Source: Chloroflexi bacterium CFX4 (lineage in GTDB: Bacteria > Chloroflexota > Anaerolineae > Aggregatilineales > UBA2796). From it: DNA of 64,000 nucleotides. Within the stretch, counting starts at the first letter, position 1; the number at the start of each line of letters is the position of its first letter. The stretch is from NCBI GenBank assembly GCA_021404685.1, contig QWHC01000016.1, positions 26,932 through 90,931 on the forward strand, given 5' to 3'. A program made the translations under genes and the position numbers. Positions 1 to 8,576 of the stretch are shown here, in pieces. The notes beneath the pieces were generated by a model. That model saw only the letters and a list, made by a program, of their open reading frames with translations. It searched no databases and had not been told where the DNA came from.

Positions 1-2
1 GG

Positions 3-1685
3 GCGCTGCCAACTGGCAACGCGCAAGAGAATGCGCGGCGCTTTCAAGACTTCCTGAATGAGGATTCGCTCTCGCGCCTGATGGAGCTGATGAATCGGCT
101 CTTTGGCTCGCTGGAAGGGCAAGGTCCCGTCACGGCGAACTATTTCGGCGGTGATGAGCTTCAGCTTGGCGGGCCAATCAACTTGGGCAACCAAATCGTG
201 ATGGCGGTGGATGCACCTGCCGGTCCGCGCTATTACTGGAAGTCCAGCACCTTCGACACCTATCAGAACGGCAGATGGACGACGACGGCACGCTCTGAGC
301 AGCAAACCAGTGCCGGCGGCATCACGCTGAGCTATTCGCCCGTGCAGGCTGGCACGCGCCGCGAGGTGACACAGCGCTTCGTGATGACGATGGGCGCCTC
401 GCGTTTGGTCTATGCCGCGCCGCAACTGAAAACGATACGGCTGCCCGTCCGCATTCAGCTTGATTTTATTGATCCCGGCAGCGGCATCTCAGACCCTTCC
501 ACCTTCTGGGCGGGCGAACCCTTGGTGCGCGGCGCGCAGTATTCAGTCATCTCATCCATGAGCATTGCCGGTGCCGACACACTGCGGCGCACGAGTACAC
601 AGTATCCGGCGTGGGTGGCGGCGAAATACCTGCAAGTGCCGCCAGAAATCACGGCGCGCACCCGCGATCTTGCCCAACAGATTGTGCGTGCTGCCAACGC
701 CCAAACGCCCTATGATAAGGCAAAGGCAATCGAGACGTGGCTGCGCCAAAACATCACCTACCAAGAGAGCATCGGCAATCCACCAGTCGGGCGCGATCCG
801 GTGGATTGGATGCTCTTTGAGCGGCGAGAGGCATACTGCACCTACTATGCCTCTGCCATGATCATGATGCTACGCTCGCAAGGTGTGGCGGCGCGCATGG
901 CAGCAGGCTTCTCGCAAGGCTTGTATGATGCCGAAAATCAGTACTATGTGGTGCGCGAGCGCGACGCGCACACATGGGTCGAAGTGTACTTTCCCGGCGC
1001 CGGTTGGGTCGAATTTGAGCCAACCTCTGCCCAAAGTGTGATCAACCGTCCCGATACCGAGCAAATTCAGCCTTCACCAACGCCTGAGCCGACCGCTACG
1101 CCCACGCCTTCACCGACGCCCAGCCCAACGCCAACCGATCCGAGCGGCAACCTGACAGAGCCGTTGCAAGCACCGCCGCCTTTAGTAAGCGTGACGCCTT
1201 CGCCAACGCCTAGCCCAACGCCTTCACCGATGCCCACACCGCCGCCGCCCTCGCTGCTGGATTTGCCGCCGCCAGTCACCGATTTCCTGAGTGGGCTGCT
1301 TGGCGTGGCGCTGATCCTTGCGGTGCTATCCTTTGGTGGTGTGGCGTTCATTTGGTGGGTAGAGTACCGCGGCTTGGATCGGCTTAGCCCAATCGGGCGT
1401 GCCTACGCACGGCTGGAAAAATCGGCGCGCTGGTTGGGCGTACCAGCCCGAACAGGCGATACTGCCCTAGAGCGCGGCAAACGGGCAGCACGCACCTTGC
1501 GTGAGGAAGGGCAGCCGATCATGACCATCACCGACGCCTACATCACAGAGCGCTATGCGCCACAGCCGCCAAACCCTGCTGAAGAAAAACAGGCAGAGTC
1601 GGCATGGCGGCGTGTGCGGCGTGTGGTCTTAGAGCGGTGGTTGCGCGGCGGCGTTAAAACGGACGATAGTGCCAACAACACATAG
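3..1685 (+). CDS. Transglutaminase-like membrane protein, TgpA type (5' end outside window)
   Basis: The frame is open back to the window edge, so the gene is truncated at its 5' end and its usual N-terminal membrane domain is mostly missing. Counting from the ATG at 81, a transglutaminase-like domain carries the papain-like residues Cys253 (in EAYCTYY) and His297 (in DAHTW). The third acidic position sits in WVEFEPT, with Glu where many members have Asp. A low-complexity Thr/Pro/Ser linker follows (about residues 333-390), then one transmembrane helix and a charged cytoplasmic tail with the look of a DUF4129 domain. Such proteins usually act at the cell envelope, but the substrate cannot be read from sequence. 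The TPTPSP linker is typical of exported Chloroflexota proteins. No downstream partner lies close by. Confidence 0.85.
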   Translation, partial: ALPTGNAQENARRFQDFLNEDSLSRLMELMNRLFGSLEGQGPVTANYFGGDELQLGGPINLGNQIVMAVDAPAGPRYYWKSSTFDTYQNGRWTTTARSEQQTSAGGITLSYSPVQAGTRREVTQRFVMTMGASRLVYAAPQLKTIRLPVRIQLDFIDPGSGISDPSTFWAGEPLVRGAQYSVISSMSIAGADTLRRTSTQYPAWVAAKYLQVPPEITARTRDLAQQIVRAANAQTPYDKAKAIETWLRQNITYQESIGNPPVGRDPVDWMLFERREAYCTYYASAMIMMLRSQGVAARMAAGFSQGLYDAENQYYVVRERDAHTWVEVYFPGAGWVEFEPTSAQSVINRPDTEQIQPSPTPEPTATPTPSPTPSPTPTDPSGNLTEPLQAPPPLVSVTPSPTPSPTPSPMPTPPPPSLLDLPPPVTDFLSGLLGVALILAVLSFGGVAFIWWVEYRGLDRLSPIGRAYARLEKSARWLGVPARTGDTALERGKRAARTLREEGQPIMTITDAYITERYAPQPPNPAEEKQAESAWRRVRRVVLERWLRGGVKTDDSANNT

Positions 1686-1710
1686 GGGCAGCAGTGCAGC
1701 TAACCGCTGT

Positions 1711-1747
1711 CTCTATCCCTTTCTCGCAGGCAGAGGAAGGGATAGAG
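1711..1747. repeat. Perfect 11-bp inverted repeat (hairpin)
   Basis: CTCTATCCCTT at 1711-1721 pairs exactly with AAGGGATAGAG at 1737-1747 across a 15-base loop. It lies 26 bases after the transglutaminase stop and could end that transcript, but no T-run follows. It may equally be a dispersed intergenic palindrome. The rest of 1686-1933 shows no gene. Confidence 0.5.
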
Positions 1748-1933
1748 AGGGTGTGCCAAGTCCGGCACTGCGACGGGATTTAGGGTTGGGTAGAGGCTGC
1801 CCAAAGGGGTGATGCACACCGCCTTAGTAGCGCATACCCACAATTTTCAACTCTTTCCGTTTATCCCAAAGCGGCAAGCGCGCACAATTAATGTTACTAT
1901 TAGGTGGTTACCTTGCGATGGAGGTCTCTATCA

Positions 1934-3076
1934 GTGTCCCTTACCCAGTTCGCCATTATCGAATCAACGCTGCGCGAGGGTGAACAATTCGCCGGCGCGA
2001 ACTTTACACCGCTTCAGAAAATGGAAATTGCCGAAAAGCTGGACGAATTCGGCGTTGAGATGCTCGAACTTTCCTCGCCAGTTGCCTCGCCTCAATCTGA
2101 GGCGGACGTGCGGATGATCGTTGGCATGAAGCTGAAGGCGCGCATTCTGACGCACATTCGCTGCAACCGCGATGATGCCCTGCGCGCTCTTGATACCGGT
2201 GTGGATGGCTTGGATATTGTAATCGGCACTTCGGCAGCACTTCGCAAACACAGCCATGGTAAAACGATTGATGAGATTATTGATCTGGCGCGGGAAGTGC
2301 TAACCTTTGTGCGCCGCCAAGCGCCCAACGTCATTTTGCGCTTTAGCACAGAGGATTCCTTCCGCAGCAGCGAGGCGGATTTGCTGCGTGTTTACCTTGC
2401 CGTTGCCGAACTTGGCGTGCTAAATCGGCTCGGCGTGGCGGATACCGTTGGCATTGCCACGCCGCAGCAAGTTTACAATTTGGTCAGTTTGCTGCGCCGC
2501 TTAACGCATCTGGATGTCGAATTTCATGGGCATAACGATAGCGGCTGCGCCATTGCCAACGCTTACGCCGCACTAGAGGCAGGCGCCACACATGTGGATA
2601 CAACCGTACTCGGCATTGGTGAGCGCAACGGCATCACGCCGCTAGGCGGCTTAATGGCGCGCCTCTACTTTGATAACCGCGACTTGCTGCTGCAAAAATA
2701 CCGCCTGCACCTGCTTTATGAAATTGACCACATGGTTGCCGAGATGGTCGGTGTGCAAGTGCCGTTCAACAATTACATCACAGGCTCAACCTTCTTCACG
2801 CACAAAGCAGGCATCCACACGAAGGCTGTGCTTGCCGCACCTGAAACCTATGAGAGCATTAACCCGAACGACTTTGGCTTAACGCGCCACGTTCAGATCG
2901 CGCACCGCCTAACCGGCTGGAACGCCGTCCGCAGCCGCGCTATCGAGCTAGGCTTGTCGCTGAGCGATGATCAGGTGAAGGCAGCCACACAGCGCATTAA
3001 GGCACTTGCCGATGAGCGCATTGTGACGCCGGAAGAAGTGGACGAAATGCTGCGCGCTCAGGCTGTTTTGGGCTAG
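1934..3076 (+). CDS. hcs: Homocitrate synthase (Lys20/HCS-type alpha-acyl synthase)
   Basis: Predicted to condense acetyl-CoA with 2-oxoglutarate to homocitrate, the first step of the alpha-aminoadipate route to lysine. The HMGL-like TIM barrel shows the STLREGEQF signature near the N-terminus, a THIRCNRDD segment, the metal-binding [16 protein letters not shown] motif and [13 protein letters not shown]. At 380 residues it lacks the LeuA regulatory domain of isopropylmalate synthases, and its motifs follow the Thermus-type homocitrate synthase. An upstream in-frame start at 1904 exists, but GTG at 1934 has a perfect GGAGG at 1920-1924 with 9 bases between, so that start is preferred. A homoaconitase large subunit follows after 14 bases, supporting a shared pathway. 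Isopropylmalate or citramalate synthase activity cannot be excluded. Confidence 0.85.
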   Translation: MSLTQFAIIESTLREGEQFAGANFTPLQKMEIAEKLDEFGVEMLELSSPVASPQSEADVRMIVGMKLKARILTHIRCNRDDALRALDTGVDGLDIVIGTSAALRKHSHGKTIDEIIDLAREVLTFVRRQAPNVILRFSTEDSFRSSEADLLRVYLAVAELGVLNRLGVADTVGIATPQQVYNLVSLLRRLTHLDVEFHGHNDSGCAIANAYAALEAGATHVDTTVLGIGERNGITPLGGLMARLYFDNRDLLLQKYRLHLLYEIDHMVAEMVGVQVPFNNYITGSTFFTHKAGIHTKAVLAAPETYESINPNDFGLTRHVQIAHRLTGWNAVRSRAIELGLSLSDDQVKAATQRIKALADERIVTPEEVDEMLRAQAVLG

Positions 3077-3090
3077 AGAGGATCACAGGC

Positions 3091-4344
3091 ATGGGCTACA
3101 CCTTCGCTGAAAAAGTGCTGGCGCGTTCTGCCGCGCTGGACTCGGTGCGCGCCGGGCAAATTGTGGACGCACGCCCAGACATCGTGCTGAGCCACGATAA
3201 CACCGCCGCCATCTACCAAACCTTCAAAAAACTTGGCATCAGCCGTGTCAAGCACCCTGAACGGCTCGCCATCACGCTTGATCACGCGGTACCAGCGCCA
3301 ACCACGCAGCACGCCCAAAATCATGCTGAGGTGCGCCAGTTCGTCCGTGAGCAAGGCGTGCAGCACTTTTTTGAGGCAGGGCGCGGCATTTGCCACCAAG
3401 TGCTGAGCGAAGAGGCAGTGGTGCTGCCCGGCGACTTGATCTTGGGTGCGGATAGCCACACCACGCATTTTGGCTGGTTAGGGGCGTTTGGGGCAGGCGT
3501 TGGGCGCAGCGAAGTTGCTGCGCTGTGGGCAACGGGCGAGCTGTGGCTGCGCGTGCCAGAGAGCATGAAGGTGATCGTCACGGGCGAATGGCAAGTAGGC
3601 GTCACGGCTAAGGACTTCTGCCTGAAGCTGATCGGCGATCTGGGCGTGGAAGGCGGCATTTATATGTCTGTGGAGTTTTACGGCGAGGCGATCAGCGCCC
3701 TGAGCCTTGATAGCCGTGCCGTGATCCCGAACATGATGGCAGAATTTGGCGCGAAAACTGCCTATCTGCCGCCCGATCAGGCGATTTTCGATTATCTGGC
3801 GCCGCGTGTGCGCCGTCCCTACACGCCTGTCTATCCCGACGCGGATGCCGAATATGCTGCTGTGCATCACTACGATGTGACGCACCTTGAGCCGATGATC
3901 GCCTGCCCAGATAGCCCGGATAACGTGCAGCCGCTTTCGGCAGTGGCAGGCACACCCGTTCAACAGGCATTCCTTGGCACCTGCACCAACGGTCGCCTTG
4001 AAGACCTTGCTGCGGCAGCCGCCATCCTCAAAGGGCGCAAGGTGGCATCTGGCACGCGCCTGCTCGTGATTCCTGCCTCTAGCGAGGTGCTAAACGCCGC
4101 GCTGCAACACGGCTACATCCAAACCTTTGTGGAAGCCGGCGCCATGATTGGTGTGCCGGGCTGTGGACCGTGCATGGGTAACCATATGGGCATTCCCGCG
4201 CCGAACGAGGCAACCATCAGCAGCGCCAACCGCAACTTTCGCGGACGGATGGGAACTGCCAGCGCGCCAATCTATCTTGCCAATCCAGCAGTGGTGGCAG
4301 CCAGCGCTGTCAGAGGTGCGATCAGCGATCCAAAGGCGCTCTAG
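3091..4344 (+). CDS. lysT: Homoaconitase / 3-isopropylmalate dehydratase large subunit
   Basis: Aconitase-family large subunit that would isomerise homocitrate to homoisocitrate with a separate small subunit. The [4Fe-4S] cysteines are visible as Cys298 (GTCTNGR) and Cys358/Cys361 (GCGPCMG). [10 protein letters not shown] and the C-terminal [11 protein letters not shown] motif of this family are also present. Length (417 residues) is normal for the two-subunit LeuC/LysT class. It follows homocitrate synthase, so LysT is favoured over LeuC. No small-subunit gene (LysU/LeuD) lies in the window, so the partner must be elsewhere. The next gene starts two bases after the stop, suggesting one transcript. 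Confidence 0.85.
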   Translation: MGYTFAEKVLARSAALDSVRAGQIVDARPDIVLSHDNTAAIYQTFKKLGISRVKHPERLAITLDHAVPAPTTQHAQNHAEVRQFVREQGVQHFFEAGRGICHQVLSEEAVVLPGDLILGADSHTTHFGWLGAFGAGVGRSEVAALWATGELWLRVPESMKVIVTGEWQVGVTAKDFCLKLIGDLGVEGGIYMSVEFYGEAISALSLDSRAVIPNMMAEFGAKTAYLPPDQAIFDYLAPRVRRPYTPVYPDADAEYAAVHHYDVTHLEPMIACPDSPDNVQPLSAVAGTPVQQAFLGTCTNGRLEDLAAAAAILKGRKVASGTRLLVIPASSEVLNAALQHGYIQTFVEAGAMIGVPGCGPCMGNHMGIPAPNEATISSANRNFRGRMGTASAPIYLANPAVVAASAVRGAISDPKAL

Positions 4345-4346
4345 CT

Positions 4347-5285
4347 GTGCCTAAAAACGCCAAGTCTGCCCTTGCCGATCTCGATAAGCTAACGGCACTG
4401 CGTGACCAGCCAGAGGCGTTGCAAGCGCACGCGCTCAAGCTGATTCGTGCGCGGCAGAACACCATGGCGGTTGCGTCGGCGTTGCGCGCCCTAATTGAGG
4501 CGTCCCTTATCACGCCTGAGCTGCGCCCACTGCTCTTAGAAACCTACGCTTACTATGCAGCGGATGGTGTGAAACGCGATCCAACCGATGCGGCGCGCTG
4601 CGCCGTGCTGGAGGCGCTGCATGAGATCATTCGCCAAGAGGACATTCCGCTTTTAGAGCGCGCCCTGACAACCTATGAGCGTATTCCGCCCTTCTTTGCC
4701 GAAGAAGCAGGCTTGTTGCGTGCTGCGGCGTTAGTGGTGCTAACACGCCTCGATCCATTGCTGGCAACTTACCACGCGGCGCGCCTACTCAGTGAGCCGA
4801 TTGAAGTGCTGGCAGGCGAACCACACCTGACCGCGATCCGCGTGCTGGCAGGGCAAAATCAGCGCGTGCCGATTTATGCTTATGTGATGCAGCCAACCCT
4901 GAACAAGCCTGAACCACTTGGCGAGGCACTCCGCCAGCTCATTGAACTGCCAACAGCACTCATGGATGGTGTGCTTAGGCGCCATGGCGAATCAGCCAGC
5001 GATATTGTGCTGGCAGGCATGTTCGATCTGTTGATTGGACATGAAGCATGGGAGCGCTATCTGCCCGTGCTGACGGACTATTTGCAGAAGCCGATTAGTT
5101 TGCCCGCTTACCGCTACCTGATCACAGCGCTGATCGCAAGCCGCCGAATCGAATACCTTACGGCACTCATTGCGGCGGCACACACTGAACGCGATGCCTT
5201 ACGGAAAGCTGCCCTTGCCGAAACGCTGGCGCTTCTAGAAAGCGATCCGCAGGTGAAAAGCGTGTTGGTTGCCCTGCGGCGTTGA
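4347..5285 (+). CDS. Hypothetical alpha-helical repeat protein
   Basis: 312 residues, almost entirely helix-forming, with recurring Leu/Ala-rich pairs of helices resembling degenerate HEAT or ARM repeats; no catalytic motif, signal peptide or membrane helix is seen. The GTG start lies two bases after the homoaconitase stop with only a weak AAGG upstream, so translation is probably coupled to that gene. I do not recognise the family. Position suggests an accessory role to the hcs-lysT transcript, but nothing in the sequence demonstrates this. The gene meets the convergent PLP enzyme gene with a single base between stops. Confidence 0.6.
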   Translation: MPKNAKSALADLDKLTALRDQPEALQAHALKLIRARQNTMAVASALRALIEASLITPELRPLLLETYAYYAADGVKRDPTDAARCAVLEALHEIIRQEDIPLLERALTTYERIPPFFAEEAGLLRAAALVVLTRLDPLLATYHAARLLSEPIEVLAGEPHLTAIRVLAGQNQRVPIYAYVMQPTLNKPEPLGEALRQLIELPTALMDGVLRRHGESASDIVLAGMFDLLIGHEAWERYLPVLTDYLQKPISLPAYRYLITALIASRRIEYLTALIAAAHTERDALRKAALAETLALLESDPQVKSVLVALRR

Positions 5286-5286
5286 C

Positions 5287-6681
5287 TTAGCCGTTGGCAG
5301 GCAGTTCGGCGCGTGCTGCGATCAGCTTGGCGTCAATCTCGCTCACCAACGCCTGATGTTCAAGCCACCAGGCAGGGTCGCGCTGTGCGTCGAGTTCTTC
5401 AACGGTCTTGCCCTGCTGCTCTACCCAAGTGTAGTACTTCAGGTTGTGCCAGCGCGCTTGCGACTCGCGTGTGCCAAGCTGCACCCAGTCCGTGGCGGCA
5501 GCGTGGAATGTGCTTTCAAGGAAGCCGACCATCATCGCCTCATCGGGTGCGCCGTAGCACTCGCGCATACTGTCCATCACGCTGTGATAGCGGCTGAGCG
5601 AATCAGTGGCGACGGTAGCGATCAGGCTGCCGCGCCCAAGCCCGAAATATTTCGCCGTCTTGATCGCGCCCAAAATGTTGCAAATGCCGCTGATGCCAAA
5701 CACTGTGCTAAGCAGCGCCACCAAATCCTCAGAAACGCCATAGCGCTTGACCAAGACTGCCTGCCCTGCTGGATCGCTGAGCGCCAACAAGCCGCGTTTG
5801 CAGGTCATATCGTCAATGCACATCAGGGCGTCCATATTGTTCACATTGTGAATCCACGTGACATGCTTATCGCCAATGCCTTGAATATCATGCACGCCAT
5901 AGCCGTTGTTATAGAGCGTTGGACACTGAATCGGCTCTAGCCCGACGATCAGGTGACCAGGGAAAACCTGCTTTAAGCGGTCGCCCGCGGCGATGGTGCC
6001 AGCGCTGCCCATCGCAGAACAGAAGGCATCAATGCGTCCGCTGCCAATGCCCTGTGCCTGCAATTCCGCCGCCAGTTCAACCAGCGTGTTGCCGGTTACA
6101 TGGTAGTGGAAGCGATAGTTGCCCATCACCTCGAACTGGTTCAGGATGCGGATGTTTGGGTCAGAGGCGCGCAGTTGGTGCGTCATGTCGTAAATCTCTT
6201 TCACATTGCTCTCAGAACCAACCGTGCGGATAATACGCGCACCGTAGCGTTCGATCATCTCGAAGCGTTCGCGGCTCATGCCTTCGGGCAGCACCACAAT
6301 GCTTTGGCAGCCCATCCGCCCGCCAACCCATGCCCCACCAATGCCATAGTTGCCTGTGGAGGGCCACACCAAGGTATGGGTGCTTGGATCAACCTCGCCG
6401 AACAGTTCTTTCTCCAGCAGCACCGAATACGCCGCACCAACCTTATGGCTGCCTGAGGGAAATTCACGCCCATACAGCACCACAATGTCCGCCTCGATGC
6501 CCGTCAGGCTTTTGGGCAGCACCACATGATAGACGCGGTTTTCAGGGTCGCGCCAGGTGATGTTGAAGAGGTTGATAGGGTCAAGCGGCGCGCTGTGGCG
6601 GGCAGTTTGTGCCTTTGCGCGGATTTCAGGGGCAATTTTATGCGGATGCAGCATTTCTTCAAAGGTCGGTCCGGTGATCAT
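5287..6681 (-). CDS. PLP-dependent enzyme, fold type II (cysteine synthase/threonine dehydratase superfamily)
   Basis: 464 residues. The Schiff-base lysine is expected at Lys80 in SGSHKVGAA, followed by the substrate-carboxylate loop STGNYG at 108-113 and a glycine-rich phosphate-binding stretch (GSAGTIAAGD). This is the layout of beta-family PLP enzymes such as O-acetylserine sulfhydrylase, threonine synthase or TrpB. The protein is longer than typical CysK (about 310 residues), with an extended C-terminus rich in Trp and His, and the GSHK context is not that of CysK. The exact reaction cannot be assigned. A TAAGGAC ribosome site precedes the ATG, and a small palindrome lies in its leader (6700-6716). 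Confidence 0.8.
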   Translation of the reverse strand: MITGPTFEEMLHPHKIAPEIRAKAQTARHSAPLDPINLFNITWRDPENRVYHVVLPKSLTGIEADIVVLYGREFPSGSHKVGAAYSVLLEKELFGEVDPSTHTLVWPSTGNYGIGGAWVGGRMGCQSIVVLPEGMSRERFEMIERYGARIIRTVGSESNVKEIYDMTHQLRASDPNIRILNQFEVMGNYRFHYHVTGNTLVELAAELQAQGIGSGRIDAFCSAMGSAGTIAAGDRLKQVFPGHLIVGLEPIQCPTLYNNGYGVHDIQGIGDKHVTWIHNVNNMDALMCIDDMTCKRGLLALSDPAGQAVLVKRYGVSEDLVALLSTVFGISGICNILGAIKTAKYFGLGRGSLIATVATDSLSRYHSVMDSMRECYGAPDEAMMVGFLESTFHAAATDWVQLGTRESQARWHNLKYYTWVEQQGKTVEELDAQRDPAWWLEHQALVSEIDAKLIAARAELPANG

Positions 6682-6699
6682 GGTTAATACGTCCTTATG

Positions 6700-6716
6700 G
6701 CAGACAAGGTGTCTGC
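6700..6716. promoter_or_regulatory. Palindrome in the leader of the PLP enzyme gene
   Basis: GCAGAC-N5-GTCTGC is a perfect 6-bp inverted repeat 19 bases upstream of the minus-strand start at 6681. Its size and position suit a repressor operator for that gene, but no regulator can be named and no flanking promoter is obvious. Confidence 0.3.
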
Positions 6717-7048
6717 TTCAAGCGGCTGATTTTGGGAAACAAGTTATGTCAAGCATACCATTCGGCAAATGGCTCGGCAAGCAGGCGGATAGAATGGGCG
6801 CGCCGCGGTGAGGGCGGTGTACGTATCGCCTACGCTCGCTTGACTCGTCGCGTCGCGCCGCGCTAGGCTTGGTGCATGGTGAAAGATGGTGTGGGCGCGG
6901 TGTATCAGACGGCGTTCTACGGGCTGGCGAGCAACGTGGCCGCCGCAATTGGGTATGAGAGTTTTTGACGAATGTATTTTGGAGAGGATGGGATCACCTA
7001 ATTGTTTAGGCACTCATGGCGCAATTGTAGCGGTGTGCTTTCATCCTC
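6717..7048. other. Intergenic stretch, no convincing gene
   Basis: This is most of the 430-base gap between the divergent PLP gene and rpmB. It contains GC-rich sequence with short open stretches on the plus strand (about 6745-6810 and 6876-6968) encoding 21 and 30 residues. They look protein-like but have no ribosome site or recognisable family and may be decayed coding sequence. Confidence 0.4.
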
Positions 7049-7077
7049 TTGTAAAAGAGTATCTCTTGCTCTACAAT
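7049..7077 (+). promoter_or_regulatory. Sigma-70-type promoter for rpmB
   Basis: TTGTAA (7049-7054) and TACAAT (7072-7077) are separated by exactly 17 bases. The expected transcript start near 7084 gives a leader of about 28 bases with AGGGAG (7095-7100) before the rpmB ATG. Confidence 0.7.
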
Positions 7078-7111
7078 AGCAGCACATTAGCACTAGGGAG
7101 CTTAATCGATC

Positions 7112-7315
7112 ATGCCAAAGCGTAAGATTAACCACGAGACGCGCCGCAAGTTTGCCAAGCGCACCCAAGTTGGCAACAACGTCAGCTTCTCGCAGATCAA
7201 GACCAAGCGCCTGTTCCGCACCAATTTGCAATGGGCAACCATTGAGATTGACGGCAAACCGGTGCGCGTCCGCCTGACTGCCCGCCAGATCAAGGCGCTC
7301 TGCAAGACCAAGTAA
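7112..7315 (+). CDS. rpmB: 50S ribosomal protein L28
   Basis: A 67-residue basic protein with the L28 core: GNNVSFSQIKTKRLFRTNLQ followed by VRVRLTARQIKAL. It belongs to the large ribosomal subunit. The N-terminus (PKRKINHETRRKF) lacks the CxxC zinc pair seen in many bacterial L28 proteins, so this is a zinc-independent form. It is a single-gene unit: its own promoter lies upstream, the ribosome site AGGGAG is 11 bases from the ATG, and a strong terminator follows 35 bases after the stop. Confidence 0.9.
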   Translation: MPKRKINHETRRKFAKRTQVGNNVSFSQIKTKRLFRTNLQWATIEIDGKPVRVRLTARQIKALCKTK

Positions 7316-7350
7316 GCCCGACGTGATCCACTTCACGTCCCACGCCTGAG

Positions 7351-7380
7351 AGGCGGAAAGCGTTAAGATTTCCGCCTTTG
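7351..7380 (+). terminator. Rho-independent terminator after rpmB
   Basis: GGCGGAAA (7352-7359) pairs with TTTCCGCC (7369-7376), extended by an A-T pair, with a nine-base loop and a short pyrimidine tract (TTTGCCCTTTC) after it. Confidence 0.75.
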
Positions 7381-7403
7381 CCCTTTCTATAAGGCGTTCC
7401 ACC

Positions 7404-8576
7404 ATGCCACACAGCCTACGACCGCCCTTCAAAGTAATGCACATCATCTCGCGCCTGAACATAGGCGGCATTTCGCCGTATGTGATCCCGATCACGGCAC
7501 TGCTGCGGCAGGCAGGCTACCAAAGCGCCTTAGTTGCCGGCAGCGTTGGTAAACGCGAAGGCGATATGAGCTACCTTGCCGAACAGGTCGGCGTACAACC
7601 GTTGCCTGTGCCGAGCTTAGGGCGCGAAATCTCGCCATTGCGCGATCTTGCCACGGTGCGCGATCTCTACCGCTTGCTGCGCCGCGAAAAGCCGCACATT
7701 GTGCATACGCATACCGCTAAGGCAGGTTTTGCTGGCAGGCTGGCGGCAAAATTGGCAGGCGTGCCACTCATCTTCCACACCTATCATGGGCATGTCTTCC
7801 ACAGCTATTTTGGCGCGGCGAAAACGCGCTTCTACCTTGCCCTAGAACAGTTCTGCGGCGCGCTCTCCACACGCATTATTACAGTCAGCCCGAATTTGCA
7901 GCGCGAGATCGGGACGGTTTATCGCGTTGCGCCGCCGCGCAAAGTGGCAATGGTCGTGCCGGGCTATGATCTCTCAGCCCTGCGCGACTTGGTGCGTCCA
8001 TCAGGCGATTTTCGGGCGCGCTTTGGCGTTCCCGAAAGTGCGCCGCTGATCGGCATTGTTGGGCGCCTTGTGCCGATCAAGCATCATGCGCTCTTTTTAG
8101 AGGGCATGGCGCGTGTGGCGCACGCCCTGCCCGCAGCGCGCTTTGCGATCATTGGCGATGGTGAGCTGCGCGCCACATTGGAAGCACAAGCGGCAGCGCT
8201 TGGCATTGGGCAGTCAGTTATCTTCACAGGCTGGCAAAATGATCTGCCCGCCATCTACGGCGCGCTGGATTGCCTTGTATTGTGTTCCAAGAACGAAGGG
8301 CTGCCTAGCGCCGTGATCGAGGCATTGGTGACGGGCGTGCCTGTGGTGGCGACGGCGGTCGGCGGCGTGCCAGATATGCTGGCGGATGGGCGCGGCGCGC
8401 TGGTGCCGCCTAACGATGCTGAGGCACTGGCAGCGGCTGCCCTGCACACCTTGCGCGATCTGCCTGCGGCGCGCACCCATGCCCAATCGCTGCGGAAGCC
8501 AGCCTTTGATCTCTACCACATCACGCCGAGCGCCGAACGCCTGATCGCCTTCTATGCCGAGTTTCTGGGCGCATGA
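7404..8576 (+). CDS. GT4-family glycosyltransferase
   Basis: A 390-residue GT-B enzyme. The N-terminal domain opens with the acceptor-side glycine loop (RLNIGGISPYV) and contains HIVHTHTAKAG. The C-terminal GT4 domain has GRLVPIKHH, AIIGDGELR and the sugar-nucleotide signature around NEGLPSAVIEALVTGVPVVAT. These enzymes transfer a sugar from a nucleotide donor to a lipid-linked or polysaccharide acceptor at the inner face of the membrane; donor and acceptor are not predictable here. The stop overlaps the next gene's start by four bases (ATGA), so the two are probably co-translated. An AAGG ribosome site precedes the ATG. Confidence 0.85.
   Translation: MPHSLRPPFKVMHIISRLNIGGISPYVIPITALLRQAGYQSALVAGSVGKREGDMSYLAEQVGVQPLPVPSLGREISPLRDLATVRDLYRLLRREKPHIVHTHTAKAGFAGRLAAKLAGVPLIFHTYHGHVFHSYFGAAKTRFYLALEQFCGALSTRIITVSPNLQREIGTVYRVAPPRKVAMVVPGYDLSALRDLVRPSGDFRARFGVPESAPLIGIVGRLVPIKHHALFLEGMARVAHALPAARFAIIGDGELRATLEAQAAALGIGQSVIFTGWQNDLPAIYGALDCLVLCSKNEGLPSAVIEALVTGVPVVATAVGGVPDMLADGRGALVPPNDAEALAAAALHTLRDLPAARTHAQSLRKPAFDLYHITPSAERLIAFYAEFLGA

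Noticed and set aside
1075..1245. Tandem-repeat-like ACGCCTTCACCGACGCC sequence
   Set aside because: It encodes the Thr/Pro/Ser linker of the transglutaminase-like protein and is explained as low-complexity coding sequence.
5269..5940. Long plus-strand open frame opposite the PLP enzyme gene
   Set aside because: Antisense to a gene with clear motifs; its translation is rich in Cys, His and Arg with no recognisable domain, and arises from codon skew.
6876..6968. Short plus-strand frame encoding AFYGLASNV
   Set aside because: Thirty codons, no ribosome site or family; a similar AFYGL stretch near 48197-48250 lies between stops. Probably chance or old coding debris.
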